NCBI GenBank assembly: GCA_034422735.1
Contig: DAOUJL010000073.1
Span: 1-52,672, forward strand
DNA length: 52,672 nucleotides
DNA from: CATOSD01 sp034422735
GTDB taxonomy: Bacteria; Chloroflexota; Dehalococcoidia; Lucifugimonadales; CATOSD01
Direction: 5' to 3'
Part shown: positions 24,617-33,447 of the stretch, piece by piece
Numbering within the stretch: position 1 is the stretch's first letter
Layout: each line of letters starts with the position of its first letter
Program-made: the position numbers and the translations under genes
Notes under the pieces: model-generated
What the model was told of the DNA's origin: nothing
Databases searched by the model: none
The model's input: only the letters and a program-made list of their open reading frames with translations

Positions 24617-26323
24617 TCACCTCTCGGCGCGCAGCCTGGCGTCTTCCTCGGCGGCGGTTGCACGGCCGGCCGCCACGTTCACCCATTTCAGCGCGACTGC
24701 CCCCAGGAGAATCAGCAGGGCGACAGACGTGATCGCGGCCCGCGTGTCGAGGGCGGAGGTTACGGACACGTAGAGCAGGGGACCGAACACGGCAGAGGCC
24801 CTGCTCATAAACCCGAAAAATGAGAAGAACTCGCCGCTCCGGGTAACTGGTGTAATCTGAGAGAAGAGACTCCGGGCCAACGCCTGGCTTCCCCCGATTA
24901 TGGCGCCCACGGACACACCGATGAAGAGCCACTGGTAGCCGACGTCGAGGCCCAGGGGCTTCCAGAGCAGGTCGCGCACGGTCGCGGGCCACCAGTCGAC
25001 CGGTCCGCTTCCCAGGCGCGAGGCGTGCAGTCGCCCCACCGCCGTTCCGCCGTCCAGCGCGCCTCCGCGGACCGAAACCGAGTAGGCGGAGTTGGGCGAC
25101 GTCCCGGCGCCCTCCAGCAGCCGCCGGGCGCGCGTCCTCCCGAGCAGGTCGCCCTCCTCGACGTCGCCGATTTCGTCCCTCCACCTCTGCGCCGCGGCGG
25201 AGTCGGACAGCTCGGGCGCGTGCGTGGCCTCGTAGAGGGATTCAGCAGCGCGATATTCCAGACGGTAGTCGAAGTCCTCGTGCCGCTCCGGCTCGAGGGG
25301 GGCTATGGCGATACCAATGCCGATGATGGCACACCAACCGGCGAGCGAGACGGCGAGAGCCGCCTTCGTGGTGATTTTCGCCGCCAGCCATCCGAAGGCC
25401 AAGGCGCCGGGCACGGCGACGAACTGGATGATGAGCACGGTACCGGCGTTGAAGAACAGGGGTATGCCGAGCGTGTCCGCGGCGTACGCCCCCGATATTG
25501 TGAGCACAGTCTGGACGCCGTCGTTGAACAGCAGGTACGCGCCCAGGTAGAAGAGCACAACCCTGAACTTGCGTAACTGGCCGAAGGTGCGCCTGAACTC
25601 GTTGAACGCCAGCCCCACGGCCGAGAAAGGTCCGAGTCCGCTGACCCGGTTGGCGACCCGGGGTTCGGGCACGACCGCGAACGTCCAGACGGCCCAGCCA
25701 AGCCACCACACGCCAACCGACGCGATGGTAAGACGAGTAACGAGGTCGGCGTACTGGGTGTCGGCCGCCAGGAAGATAACGATGAGGTGGGCAAGCAACA
25801 GCAAGCCACCGCCGAGATAGCCGTATGCGTAACCGCGGCTGCTCACGTCGTCCAGCAGGTGTTCCGGCGCGACGTGGGGGAGCAGCGCGTTATAGAAGAC
25901 CTGCGCGCCCGCAAATCCCATGTTGGCGAAGAAGAAGGACCCGAACAGCCACACCCACGGCTGCGGGCTGTAGGGGGAGAAGAACGCCATCAGCATAAAG
26001 AATGCGCCGCACGCCGTGTATATGCCCAGCAGCAGCTTCTTGATGGGCATACGGTCGGCGATGACACCCAGCACCGGGGTCGAGACGGCCACTATTGCTG
26101 TCGAGACGGCCACCGCAAACGCCCACAGGGAGCTGCCGGTGACGCGGATGCCCAGAATGTCGGCCTCGACTCCGAGCGCGTCCTTGAACAACACCACCGC
26201 GTAGACGGGCAGCACCGCCACGGCGTTTGTCGCGTATGCGGAATTCGCCCAGTCGTACATACACCAGGCGCGTATCGCGGCTCGCTGCTTCCCGGGCAGG
26301 TCCTTGATTCTCGGAATGTCCAC
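24617..26323 (-). CDS. Atg22-like MFS transporter with long cytosolic insert
   Basis: 568 residues, about 12 membrane helices. The N-terminal CMYDWANSAYATNAV is the hallmark of the BtlA/Atg22-like MFS branch, and MPIKKLL lies in the loop after helix 2. Between the eighth and ninth helices or so, a hydrophilic insert of about 110 residues (from LEPERHEDFDY to LHASRLGSG) is not usual for the family. Eukaryotic Atg22 exports amino acids from the vacuole; the bacterial substrate is unknown. The gene stands alone, convergent with the sugar transferase. Confidence 0.87.
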   Translation of the reverse strand: MDIPRIKDLPGKQRAAIRAWCMYDWANSAYATNAVAVLPVYAVVLFKDALGVEADILGIRVTGSSLWAFAVAVSTAIVAVSTPVLGVIADRMPIKKLLLGIYTACGAFFMLMAFFSPYSPQPWVWLFGSFFFANMGFAGAQVFYNALLPHVAPEHLLDDVSSRGYAYGYLGGGLLLLAHLIVIFLAADTQYADLVTRLTIASVGVWWLGWAVWTFAVVPEPRVANRVSGLGPFSAVGLAFNEFRRTFGQLRKFRVVLFYLGAYLLFNDGVQTVLTISGAYAADTLGIPLFFNAGTVLIIQFVAVPGALAFGWLAAKITTKAALAVSLAGWCAIIGIGIAIAPLEPERHEDFDYRLEYRAAESLYEATHAPELSDSAAAQRWRDEIGDVEEGDLLGRTRARRLLEGAGTSPNSAYSVSVRGGALDGGTAVGRLHASRLGSGPVDWWPATVRDLLWKPLGLDVGYQWLFIGVSVGAIIGGSQALARSLFSQITPVTRSGEFFSFFGFMSRASAVFGPLLYVSVTSALDTRAAITSVALLILLGAVALKWVNVAAGRATAAEEDARLRAER

Positions 26324-26367
26324 GTCAGCCGTTGCCCATTCGAGTTTCCATCAACCGGCGGGAATGG

Positions 26368-27120
26368 CTATACCGCCAAGAAGCCGCCGTCCACCACTAT
26401 CTCGGTGCCGGTGATGTACGACGCCTCGTCCGACGCGAGGAACAGCACGGCGTAGCCGACCTCTTCCCGCCGGCCCTCTCTGCCCATCGGCACGTGGGCC
26501 AGCATCCGCTTCCGGGTCTCGGGCGCCGCCGTCACGGTCGACGTGCCCATCGGCGGCATGATGCCCGGGTGGACCGAGTTGACGCGGATGCCCTCGCGCG
26601 CGTACTGAGCGGCCGCGCTCTTGGTCATTATGCGAACGGCGCCCTTCGAGGCGTTGTAGCCCATGTGGGTGTATTCTTGCCCCACGAATCCGGAGATGGA
26701 CGAGATGTTGATTATGGAGCCGCCGCCCGAGCGCCGCATCTCCGGTATGGCGTGCTTCAAACCCAGGAACACGCCCTTCGCGTTCACCTCCATCAACGTG
26801 TCCCAGGCCTCGGTGTCGAGGACGTCGGTCGCTATGCCGCCGCTCACGCCCGCGTTGTTCACGAGCAAGTCCAGCCTGCCGAACCGTTCTACGGTCTGGG
26901 CCACGGCTCTTTCCCACTGCCGCTCGTCCGTGACGTCGAGCTCGATGAACAGCGCCTCGCCGCCCGCCTCGGCTATCTCCGCCTCGACCTTGCGTCCCGC
27001 GTCCTCGGAAACGTCCGCGACAACCACTTTCGCTCCCTCTGCGGCGAACATCTTCGCCTCGGTTTCCCCCATGCCGCGCGATGCTCCGGTCACTATCGCC
27101 ACTTTGCCAGCCAGTCTCAT
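26368..27120 (-). CDS. Short-chain dehydrogenase/reductase
   Basis: 250 residues, a classical SDR Rossmann enzyme. The cofactor motif is TGASRGMG (11-18), D at DVSEDAG favours NAD(H), then NNAG (LLVNNAGVSGG), the catalytic Ser in NISSISGF and YNASK (Y near 155). The C-terminal VDGGFLAV is typical of the 3-ketoacyl-ACP reductase/glucose dehydrogenase-like group. ATG 27120 is chosen because GGGAAAGGCAGG sits upstream; a TTG at 27141 is in frame. The substrate is not determinable. Confidence 0.93.
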   Translation of the reverse strand: MRLAGKVAIVTGASRGMGETEAKMFAAEGAKVVVADVSEDAGRKVEAEIAEAGGEALFIELDVTDERQWERAVAQTVERFGRLDLLVNNAGVSGGIATDVLDTEAWDTLMEVNAKGVFLGLKHAIPEMRRSGGGSIINISSISGFVGQEYTHMGYNASKGAVRIMTKSAAAQYAREGIRVNSVHPGIMPPMGTSTVTAAPETRKRMLAHVPMGREGRREEVGYAVLFLASDEASYITGTEIVVDGGFLAV

Positions 27121-27169
27121 GTCAGCGCCTGCCTTTCCCAAGATTCGATGCGTCCTACACGGGAGAGTC

Positions 27170-28699
27170 TCACTCTCCCGCGCCGGCCTCCACCTTCACC
27201 GCCTGTTTTGTGTTACTCGTTTCTCCCGTGGAATCGGCCCGGGGTTCCGGCCGCGGCTGCTCGACCGCTTTGCCCTTGAATAGTGAGGCGAACATACCCA
27301 GCACAAGCAGCCCGGTCATTATGAGCAGGTAGACGTTGAATCCGGTGGTAAACGCCTGAAGCAGGCCGACCGCGCTCTCGGACGTGACACCGGACAGGGA
27401 GGGCGGGTAGCCTTCCGCGGCCATGAACGCGGTCACCACCGCGGTGCCCATGGCGATACTGGCGACGTTCGACGAGTTGCGGACCAGGTTCAGGAACCCG
27501 GCCACAACGCCGTACCTGCTCCTTTCGACCGCGCTCATGATGGAGCTGTTGTTCGGCCCGTAGAATGCGCCCATGCCCAGGCTCTGGATCATCAGCCCGG
27601 CCAACACCAGCCACACGCCGGAATCGGTGCGCAGCATTCCCAGCAGGAACAGGCCGATGGCGGAGAGAGCCAACCCCCCAACGTTGAACGGCCGCCACCC
27701 GTAACGGTCGGACAACCAGCCGCTGAGCGGACCGACGAACGCTACTATGGCGAATCCGGGCACGATAACCAAGCCAACGCTGCTGGGACTGAAGCCGAGC
27801 ACGCCCTGCAGGTAGAACGGGATCAGGTAGCGGGTCGGCTGGTTTGCCAGGAAGGACAGGGTGCTGGCGAGCACGCCCAGCGCGAACAGTCTTCTGGTGA
27901 ACAACCGGACGTCCAGCATCGGCGACGGCGTCCGCAGCTCCCACCAGATGAAGCCGCCAAGCATCGCCACGAACGCGAGCGCCATAAGAGCGACGCTGGG
28001 AGATAGCCAGCCGACCGAGGGGCCCACGGTCATGCCTACCAGCAGAGCCAGGAGAGCGCCGGTGGACAGCACGGCTCCGAGCCAGTCGAAGTCAGTGGTC
28101 CTTCCGTCAGCGGGCCGGCGGACGTCCTGGACGATGACCGCGGCGGAAACCAGCGCCAGCATCCCAAGTATCGCGTTTACGCCGAAGACCCACTGCCAGC
28201 CGAACAGAGCTACGATGAAGCCGCCCATCGCGGGGCCGGCGACGCCGCCGGCGCCCACCATGCTCATCTGCAGGCCCAGCGCCTTGCCCCTCTCTTCGTC
28301 CGAAAACGCCCTGAGGATCATGGCCATTCCGGTGCCCTGCGTCATGCCGGCGCCCATGCCCTGGAAGATCTTCGCGCCAATGAGCATCCAGACGTTGACG
28401 GACAGACCGGCGAGCACGGAGCCGATGACGAATATCGTCAGTCCGGCCAGGTAGACGCGCTTCGGCCCCACGATATCGCCGAGGCGGCCCATGGGCATGA
28501 GGAAGGCGCTTATGGCGAGGGCATATCCTATGACCACCCACTGGACGGTCGGAAGGTCGCTCAGCAGGTCGTCGGCGATGGAGGGCAGCGCGACTATCAC
28601 ACTGCCGTGGTCGGCTACGTTCGAGAACATGCCGAGCGCGAGCGCCCCGAACGCCCACCATTTGTAGCCGCCCCGTCTCCAGACCGCCGCTGAGGTCAA
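27170..28699 (-). CDS. DHA2-family MFS drug-type transporter (EmrB/QacA-like)
   Basis: 509 residues with about 14 membrane helices. It has the DHA2 motif ALPSIADDL in helix 1, MGRLGDIVGPKRVYLAG (motif A), and a GMGAGMTQGTGMAMI segment (motif C-like). Such proteins export drugs or metabolites by proton antiport. The start is TTG 28699, only 9 bp after the stop of the dehydrogenase gene, so the two are probably co-transcribed. The C-terminus is a short charged tail. Confidence 0.92.
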   Translation of the reverse strand: MTSAAVWRRGGYKWWAFGALALGMFSNVADHGSVIVALPSIADDLLSDLPTVQWVVIGYALAISAFLMPMGRLGDIVGPKRVYLAGLTIFVIGSVLAGLSVNVWMLIGAKIFQGMGAGMTQGTGMAMILRAFSDEERGKALGLQMSMVGAGGVAGPAMGGFIVALFGWQWVFGVNAILGMLALVSAAVIVQDVRRPADGRTTDFDWLGAVLSTGALLALLVGMTVGPSVGWLSPSVALMALAFVAMLGGFIWWELRTPSPMLDVRLFTRRLFALGVLASTLSFLANQPTRYLIPFYLQGVLGFSPSSVGLVIVPGFAIVAFVGPLSGWLSDRYGWRPFNVGGLALSAIGLFLLGMLRTDSGVWLVLAGLMIQSLGMGAFYGPNNSSIMSAVERSRYGVVAGFLNLVRNSSNVASIAMGTAVVTAFMAAEGYPPSLSGVTSESAVGLLQAFTTGFNVYLLIMTGLLVLGMFASLFKGKAVEQPRPEPRADSTGETSNTKQAVKVEAGAGE

Positions 28700-28708
28700 C
28701 TAAACGCC

Positions 28709-29662
28709 CTACTCGGCGTCCGGGTGAGTGGTGATGAACTTGCCCGCCTTTTCGGGGTCCACGTGTGGGGCGCGCACCTCGACGCCCGCGGCCTCCTCTT
28801 GGAGGAGGAACGTGACGCCCGCGTCCTTGTCGCCCCAGCCGCGGTTGATGGCCTGTATAGCCATCTGCTCGGCGAGATTGGCGATGGGCATGGGCACGTC
28901 GTACTCGCGGCCCAGTTCGTTCGCCAGCAGGATGTCCTTGCGCGAGAGCTCCAGGGCGAAGCTGGCGCGGTCGAAGTCACCGCGGAACAGGCTGCCGGGT
29001 ATGCCCCGGTGCAGTATGTTCATCTGCCCAAGCGATCCGCGCCGCACGCACTCCCACAACGATTCGGCGTCCACGCCCGCCTTGACGCCCAGGGTGAGCC
29101 CCTCGGCTATGGCCTGCCTGACGCCGTGGCCGATCATGTTGTGCACCAGCTTGCAGATGCTGCCCGCGCCGATGGCGCCGGAGTAGAAGACCTTGTCGCC
29201 GAACGAGTCGAGCACGGGCTTGATGCGGTCGAAGACCTCGCGCTCGCCGCCAACCATCACGGCGAGGTTGCCGGTGTTGGCGCCAGACTTGCCGCCGCTC
29301 ACGGGGGCGTCCAACGCGTGCGCGCCCTTCTGGCGGAACAGCGGCTCGATCTCCCGGATGAGCGTGGGTCGGCTCGTGGAGAGGTCCACGTAGACGCTGC
29401 CCTCGCGGATTCCCTCCAGCACGCCCTCCGCGCCGGCTGCCACCGCCTCGACCTCGGCTGGTCCCGGCAGCGACGTGAAGGTGACGTCGCTCAGCCGGGC
29501 CACTTCCGCGGGCGAGCTGGCCAGGCGCGCGCCGTTCTCCAGTAGCGGCTTCGTCGCCTCCTCCCGGACGTCGTAGACCACCATGGGATAGCCGGCGCGC
29601 TGGATGTTCCTGGACATGCCCAGCCCCATGTTGCCCAGACCGATGAATCCGATAGTATCCAT
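28709..29662 (-). CDS. 3-hydroxyisobutyrate dehydrogenase-family NAD(P)-dependent oxidoreductase
   Basis: 317 residues of the beta-hydroxyacid dehydrogenase superfamily. The dinucleotide motif is GFIGLGNMGLGM at the N-terminus; substrate-binding DAPVSGGKSGANTG lies near 120; and the catalytic lysine is in CKLVHNMIG (near 170). Family members oxidise 3-hydroxyisobutyrate, tartronate semialdehyde or related acids. ATG 29662 is chosen over an upstream start because GGAGG lies 8 bp before it. It probably forms an operon with the following MFS transporter, which may move its substrate or product. Confidence 0.93.
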   Translation of the reverse strand: MDTIGFIGLGNMGLGMSRNIQRAGYPMVVYDVREEATKPLLENGARLASSPAEVARLSDVTFTSLPGPAEVEAVAAGAEGVLEGIREGSVYVDLSTSRPTLIREIEPLFRQKGAHALDAPVSGGKSGANTGNLAVMVGGEREVFDRIKPVLDSFGDKVFYSGAIGAGSICKLVHNMIGHGVRQAIAEGLTLGVKAGVDAESLWECVRRGSLGQMNILHRGIPGSLFRGDFDRASFALELSRKDILLANELGREYDVPMPIANLAEQMAIQAINRGWGDKDAGVTFLLQEEAAGVEVRAPHVDPEKAGKFITTHPDAE

Positions 29663-29678
29663 TAAGCCAACCTCCAAT

Positions 29679-29720
29679 TCACCCTCACCTCAATCCTCTC
29701 CCATCGAGGGAGGGGAGGCG
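29679..29720. repeat. Diverged hairpin repeat, copy 3
   Basis: TCACCCTCACCTCAATCCTC, then TCCC-atcg-AGGGA(GGGGAGG) shares the layout of the repeats at 12356 and 14250 (CACCC-TCCTA prefix plus CCC/GGG stem) but with several substitutions. It lies in the intergenic region between the dehydrogenase and PHP genes. Confidence 0.5.
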
Positions 29721-29746
29721 ACCTGTGTATGTTCTGAGACAGCTTC

Positions 29747-30493
29747 TTAGCGGGTGCCGTTCAGGTCCGAGGGTTTCCACCACTTTGCGCGACCGTAGTC
29801 GGAAGGCTTGCCAACGTGCAAGCCCTCTATGGGGAAGAAGTCGCCCTCCCTGAGCGCCTCCAGCAGGTCGCTCTCGTTGCGCACGTCGCCCCTGAAGACG
29901 GTGACTCCCTTGCCGAACCCGTCGGTGGAGTGAGCGTCACTGCCGCCCGTGCCCCAGTGACCGATGTGAGCGGCCACGCCCTGGGCGAACCTGTTCTCCA
30001 CCTCTATGTTGCCGCCGTTGACCACCTCGGTCTCGTCCACAATCTCGAATATGGGGTGTTCCGCGGCCTCCTCGGGGGTCTCCGGGATCTTGACGGCGTC
30101 CTCGAACAGCTTATTCAGGGTGTACGTTCCCGGCAGGTCGAACAGGAAGCGGAAGGGGTGCGCCAGGATCAGGTAGCCGCCCACGCGGTCGACTTCCCGC
30201 CTGAGGTGCCGGATGGTCTCGATGTCACGGGAGAATCCCGAGACGTGGTTTTCGAGTCCGAGAGCGATGACGTGGCCGAGCGGGGTGTAGACCTCCAGGG
30301 CTCTGACTAATACCAGCTCCGGATGCTTGCTCGCGAATTGCTCGAAGTCGTGGCGCGCCCAGCCTTCGTGTTCGGTGACCATAACGCCGGTGAGGCCAAT
30401 GCGGGTCGCTTCGGCGACTAGTTCGTCGGGGGTAAGGGCGCTGTCTGCGCTGCCCCTGTTGGTGTGTACGTGGAGATCGAATATGGATGCCAA
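29747..30493 (-). CDS. PHP-domain metal-dependent phosphoesterase, paralogue 1
   Basis: 248 residues. The PHP metal-site motifs are HVHT (FDLHVHTNRGSADS), the EH pair in VTEHEGW, E of RALEVYT, H of LAHPF and GGSDAHS near the C-terminus. PHP proteins are phosphatases or nucleases using a trinuclear metal centre. TTG 30493 is taken as the start because the paralogue at 35129 begins at the equivalent position, also with TTG, and AGGAGG lies 11 bp upstream; the frame stays open to 30580. Compared with the paralogue, it shares the opening, the GGSDAHST segment and the GLHVG-P ending. Confidence 0.88.
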   Translation of the reverse strand: MASIFDLHVHTNRGSADSALTPDELVAEATRIGLTGVMVTEHEGWARHDFEQFASKHPELVLVRALEVYTPLGHVIALGLENHVSGFSRDIETIRHLRREVDRVGGYLILAHPFRFLFDLPGTYTLNKLFEDAVKIPETPEEAAEHPIFEIVDETEVVNGGNIEVENRFAQGVAAHIGHWGTGGSDAHSTDGFGKGVTVFRGDVRNESDLLEALREGDFFPIEGLHVGKPSDYGRAKWWKPSDLNGTR

Positions 30494-30573
30494 GCGGGCG
30501 CGTGCCTCCTGAGCGTGTGAGTGGTCGGGCCGAATTGTAACACGACGGGCGCCGGAGGGCACGGGAGGGCGCG

Positions 30574-30603
30574 TTGACACTCGCGTCGGGTTGCCAGTAC
30601 CAT
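30574..30603 (+). promoter_or_regulatory. Sigma-70-type promoter of the SRP RNA
   Basis: A consensus TTGACA (30574-30579) is followed by an 18-bp spacer and TACCAT (30598-30603, four of six). The predicted start near 30610 coincides with the first bases of the SRP RNA stem, which gives independent support. Confidence 0.75.
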
Positions 30604-30610
30604 TGGTCGC

Positions 30611-30882
30611 AAGGCCGTGCTAGGCGGGGAGCTAGCGGTGCCCTGTACTCGAAACCCGCTTACGCGAGGCTGAATTCCTCTTGGAGGTCGACTTTACGGG
30701 GCCACTGCTCCAGTTAGCTGATGTTGAGAGTTGGGTCCTGCGCGGCGGAGCGCCGTGAACCCCGTCAGGTCCGGAAGGAAGCAGCGGTAAGCGGTTACCT
30801 TCGGGCGCCGCAGGCTCGCCTGGCTCGAGTCAGTTGTCTGGCGTACGCCGCCGGGGGAGATCGAGAAGAGGTGCACGGCCCC
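30611..30882 (+). ncRNA. ffs: Large-type signal recognition particle RNA (with Alu domain)
   Basis: The universally conserved SRP54-binding tip GTCAGGTCCGGAAGGAAGCA lies at 30763-30783. The 5' part GGCCGTGCTAGG...GGGGAGCTAGCGGTGCCCTGTA (from 30613) is the Alu-domain sequence of large bacterial SRP RNAs such as the Bacillus scRNA. The ends pair exactly: GGCCGTGC (30613-30620) with GCACGGCC (30873-30880). The RNA is thus about 270 nt, not the ~100-nt 4.5S form. With Ffh it targets membrane proteins to the translocon. A consensus promoter precedes it; no T-rich terminator was seen after it. Confidence 0.93.
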
Positions 30883-30962
30883 TATACTAACTTTACGTCC
30901 TCAACCCTCTCCTCGCGGCGTGCCGAGCGCCGTCGCAGCCACCCCGACCCCGCCTCGTCGCC

Positions 30963-31790
30963 ATGTCCGGACAGCCCGCCACCGACGCGCTAGGCCCGCC
31001 GCCCAGGGCGAAACGCTCGCTCGGCCAGAACTTCCTGGTGGACCGTCGCGTGCTCGCCCGCGTCGTGGATGCCGCGGAGTTGTCACCCACCGACCAGGTG
31101 CTCGAAATCGGACCGGGTCGCGGCATCCTTACCGAGCGGCTCGCCGAGTCCGCCGGGCGCGTCACCGCCGTCGAGCTGGACGACGTGCTGGTCGCCCGGC
31201 TGTCGGCGCGGTTCGCCGACCGGGGCAACGTCCGCGTCGTCGCGGGGGACGCGAGAACTGTGGAGGTTGGCGAGCTGGTGGACACGTCCGCCGGCTACAA
31301 GCTGGTGGCCAATCTGCCTTACTACGCCGCGATGCCCATCGTCCGCCGCTTCCTGGAGATGGGCGACGGGCCGTGCCTGATGGTAGTTATGGTGCAGCGT
31401 GAGGTTGCGCGCTCCATGACCGCCGCGCCCGGAGAGATGTCGCTGCTTTCGGTGGCGACCCAGCTCTACGGCCGCCCGCGCATCATTGCCAGTGTGCCGC
31501 CCCGCGCGTTCCGGCCCACGCCCAAGGTGACCTCCGCAATCGTACGAATCGACGTATATGACAAGCCGGCCCTGCACCTGCGCTCCGAGCGGGAGTTCTT
31601 CGACCTTGTAAGGGCGGGGTTCAGCGCGCGCCGCAAACAGCTACGAAACGCCTTGAGCCAGGGACTTTCGCTGCCCACGGCGGACGTGGAACGTCTGCTG
31701 ACGCGCGCCGGAATCGACCCCAAACGCCGCGCGGAGACGCTGAGCCTGACCGAGTGGGGCAGCCTGCACGAATCCGCCTGCCTGGACTGA
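30963..31790 (+). CDS. rsmA: 16S rRNA dimethyladenosine transferase RsmA/KsgA
   Basis: 275 residues. KsgA signatures: SLGQNFLVDRRVL at the N-terminus, AdoMet motif EIGPGRGILTERL, ELDD acidic loop, and catalytic NLPYYAAMPIV. The C-terminal helical domain contains FRPTPKVTSA and RKQLRNALSQ. It dimethylates two adjacent adenosines in the 3' hairpin of 16S rRNA during small-subunit assembly. ATG 30963 follows the SRP RNA by about 80 bp. ispE begins 4 bp after its stop, a common bacterial arrangement. Confidence 0.95.
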   Translation: MSGQPATDALGPPPRAKRSLGQNFLVDRRVLARVVDAAELSPTDQVLEIGPGRGILTERLAESAGRVTAVELDDVLVARLSARFADRGNVRVVAGDARTVEVGELVDTSAGYKLVANLPYYAAMPIVRRFLEMGDGPCLMVVMVQREVARSMTAAPGEMSLLSVATQLYGRPRIIASVPPRAFRPTPKVTSAIVRIDVYDKPALHLRSEREFFDLVRAGFSARRKQLRNALSQGLSLPTADVERLLTRAGIDPKRRAETLSLTEWGSLHESACLD

Positions 31791-31794
31791 CGCC

Positions 31795-32685
31795 ATGTCG
31801 AGCACGCCGCTGGAGCTGAACGCATACGCCAAGGTCAATCTGACCCTTGAGGCACTGGGGCGTCGGGACGACGGCTATCACGACGTCGTCTCGGTCATAC
31901 AGACGGTGGATCTGCACGACACGCTGACGTTCGAGCCGGCGGACGGATTGGAGCTGGCCTGCGACGTGCCGGAGTTGGCCGGATGTGGGAACCTTGCGCT
32001 ACGGGCCGCCCGGCTGCTGCAAGAGTCCACCGGAACCGAGGACGGCGCACGGATAACTCTCGTCAAGCGCATACCCCTTTCCGCCGGGCTGGGCGGCGGC
32101 AGCAGCGACGCCGCGGCCACGCTGGTGGCGCTCAACCGGCTGTGGCGCCTCGGCCTGTCGACCGGCGAGCTGTCCGCGCTCGCCGCGCGGCTCGGCTCCG
32201 ATGTGCCCTTCCTGCTGCGTGGCGGCACGGCTATGGTCGACGGTAGAGGAGAGCGCGTTTCGCAGTTGCCGCCCTCCGACCTGGAGTGGCTGGTCATCGC
32301 CTGTCCCGGGATACAGGTGCCGGACAAGACTGCTTCTCTGTACGCGAGGCTTGGGCCGTCCAACTTCACGCGCGGCGCGCTGACGCGCAGGCTGTCGGCG
32401 CGGATACGCGGCGGCGGAGACGTGCCTCCGCAGTTCCTGTTCAATGTGTTCGACGCCGTGGCGTTCGACGCCTTTCCGGGACTGCGCGAGTGCTGGGGCG
32501 CGATGCACGCGCTGGGGGCGCGGGAGGTGCACGTAGCGGGCAGCGGGCCGTCGCTGTTCGCGCCGGTGTCGAGCAGGGAGGTTGGCTCGGCGCTGCAATT
32601 GCTTCTGACCCACCAGCACGGCATCGAATCTCACCTCGTCAGGACCGTGGCTGGCGACCCGGGGGGCGGCGAGTGTACGAGCTGA
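31795..32685 (+). CDS. ispE: 4-diphosphocytidyl-2-C-methyl-D-erythritol kinase IspE
   Basis: 296 residues, GHMP kinase family. The N-terminal AYAKVNLTLEALGRRDDGYH is characteristic of IspE; the ATP-binding glycine-rich loop is LSAGLGGGSSDAAA; the C-terminal motif VAGSGPSLFA completes the GHMP fold. It phosphorylates CDP-methylerythritol in the MEP isoprenoid pathway. The gene is 4 bp downstream of rsmA and its 3' end overlaps the next gene by 13 bp, so the three are probably one operon. Confidence 0.95.
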   Translation: MSSTPLELNAYAKVNLTLEALGRRDDGYHDVVSVIQTVDLHDTLTFEPADGLELACDVPELAGCGNLALRAARLLQESTGTEDGARITLVKRIPLSAGLGGGSSDAAATLVALNRLWRLGLSTGELSALAARLGSDVPFLLRGGTAMVDGRGERVSQLPPSDLEWLVIACPGIQVPDKTASLYARLGPSNFTRGALTRRLSARIRGGGDVPPQFLFNVFDAVAFDAFPGLRECWGAMHALGAREVHVAGSGPSLFAPVSSREVGSALQLLLTHQHGIESHLVRTVAGDPGGGECTS

Positions 32686-33086
32686 TTGCGGGCATGACGC
32701 TGGGTATGCTGATGGCGTCGGTGTTCATCTGCACGGTGGCGCTGATGCTCTTCTTCATGATGAAGAGCGGCTCGCCCGCCGCCGGTCGCCTCGTCGAGAA
32801 CCGCAGCCCGACGATAGTAGGACTTGGAGCGGTCGCCGTGGCTTATCCCACGTGGGCTGTGATCGGTGGGGTGTGCGGGGTGTTGTACAGGATCAGCCTG
32901 GAGCAGGTGCCGGGCGGAGGACTGGGAAGCCCGAACCTGGTGTACACGCTCGGAGTCGCGGTGGCGGTGCTGCTGCTGGCGGCACCTCTTGCGGTGCTGC
33001 TGAGGCGCGCCATCGCAGGGGTAGCCATCATAACGCTCGCCGCTATAGGCGTTTTCGGCTGGTTTCTGCCATACTATGCGGCGTGA
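32673..33086 (+). CDS. Small polytopic membrane protein of unknown function
   Basis: 137 residues starting at GTG 32673, inside the last 13 bases of ispE in another frame. Four hydrophobic segments are evident: about 4-28, 48-68, 89-112 and 114-134. A short polar loop (KSGSPAAGRLVENRS) follows the first. No catalytic motif or family is recognised. A G-rich stretch (GGGGGGCGGC) upstream may serve as a ribosome binding site. Translational coupling to ispE is suggested by the overlap; it may be a lineage-specific envelope protein. Confidence 0.7.
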   Translation: MYELIAGMTLGMLMASVFICTVALMLFFMMKSGSPAAGRLVENRSPTIVGLGAVAVAYPTWAVIGGVCGVLYRISLEQVPGGGLGSPNLVYTLGVAVAVLLLAAPLAVLLRRAIAGVAIITLAAIGVFGWFLPYYAA

Positions 33087-33181
33087 CAAGCCCGCGGGGG
33101 CGATGCCGCGGCCACTGACGGCAGCGAGGCGTCTCCAACCTGCCCAACGACTTTTACCATTGACCGAGAGGATAGAGGAAC

Positions 33182-33406
33182 TTGAGCCAAGCAGTGGTAC
33201 GAGCCCCGATAACAGGAACGGTGCTGGAAGTGAAGGCGTCGCAAGGTGACGAGGTTAGCCGGGATGACGTGCTTGTAGTCATAGAGTCCATGAAGATGGA
33301 AAACGAGGTCCTGTGTGACTACGACGGGCGTGTCGTGTCGGTGAATTCGTTCGTGGGCCAGAGCGTGGCCGAAGGCGACGAGTTGATGACGCTGGACATC
33401 GGCTGA
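33182..33406 (+). CDS. Stand-alone biotin carboxyl carrier (biotinyl) domain
   Basis: 74 residues that make up just one biotinyl/lipoyl-like domain. The biotinylation motif is ESMKMEN with K38 as the target lysine, and the fold-defining glycines (PITGTVLEV, VGQSVAEGD) are in place. It should carry carboxybiotin between a biotin carboxylase and the carboxyltransferase encoded 41 bp downstream. The start is TTG 33182 with GAGGATAGAGG upstream. No biotin carboxylase or biotin ligase gene is in the window. Confidence 0.93.
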   Translation: MSQAVVRAPITGTVLEVKASQGDEVSRDDVLVVIESMKMENEVLCDYDGRVVSVNSFVGQSVAEGDELMTLDIG

Positions 33407-33447
33407 GCGCCGCACTCCGCAGTATCCCTGGCGAGGAGGATTGACCT

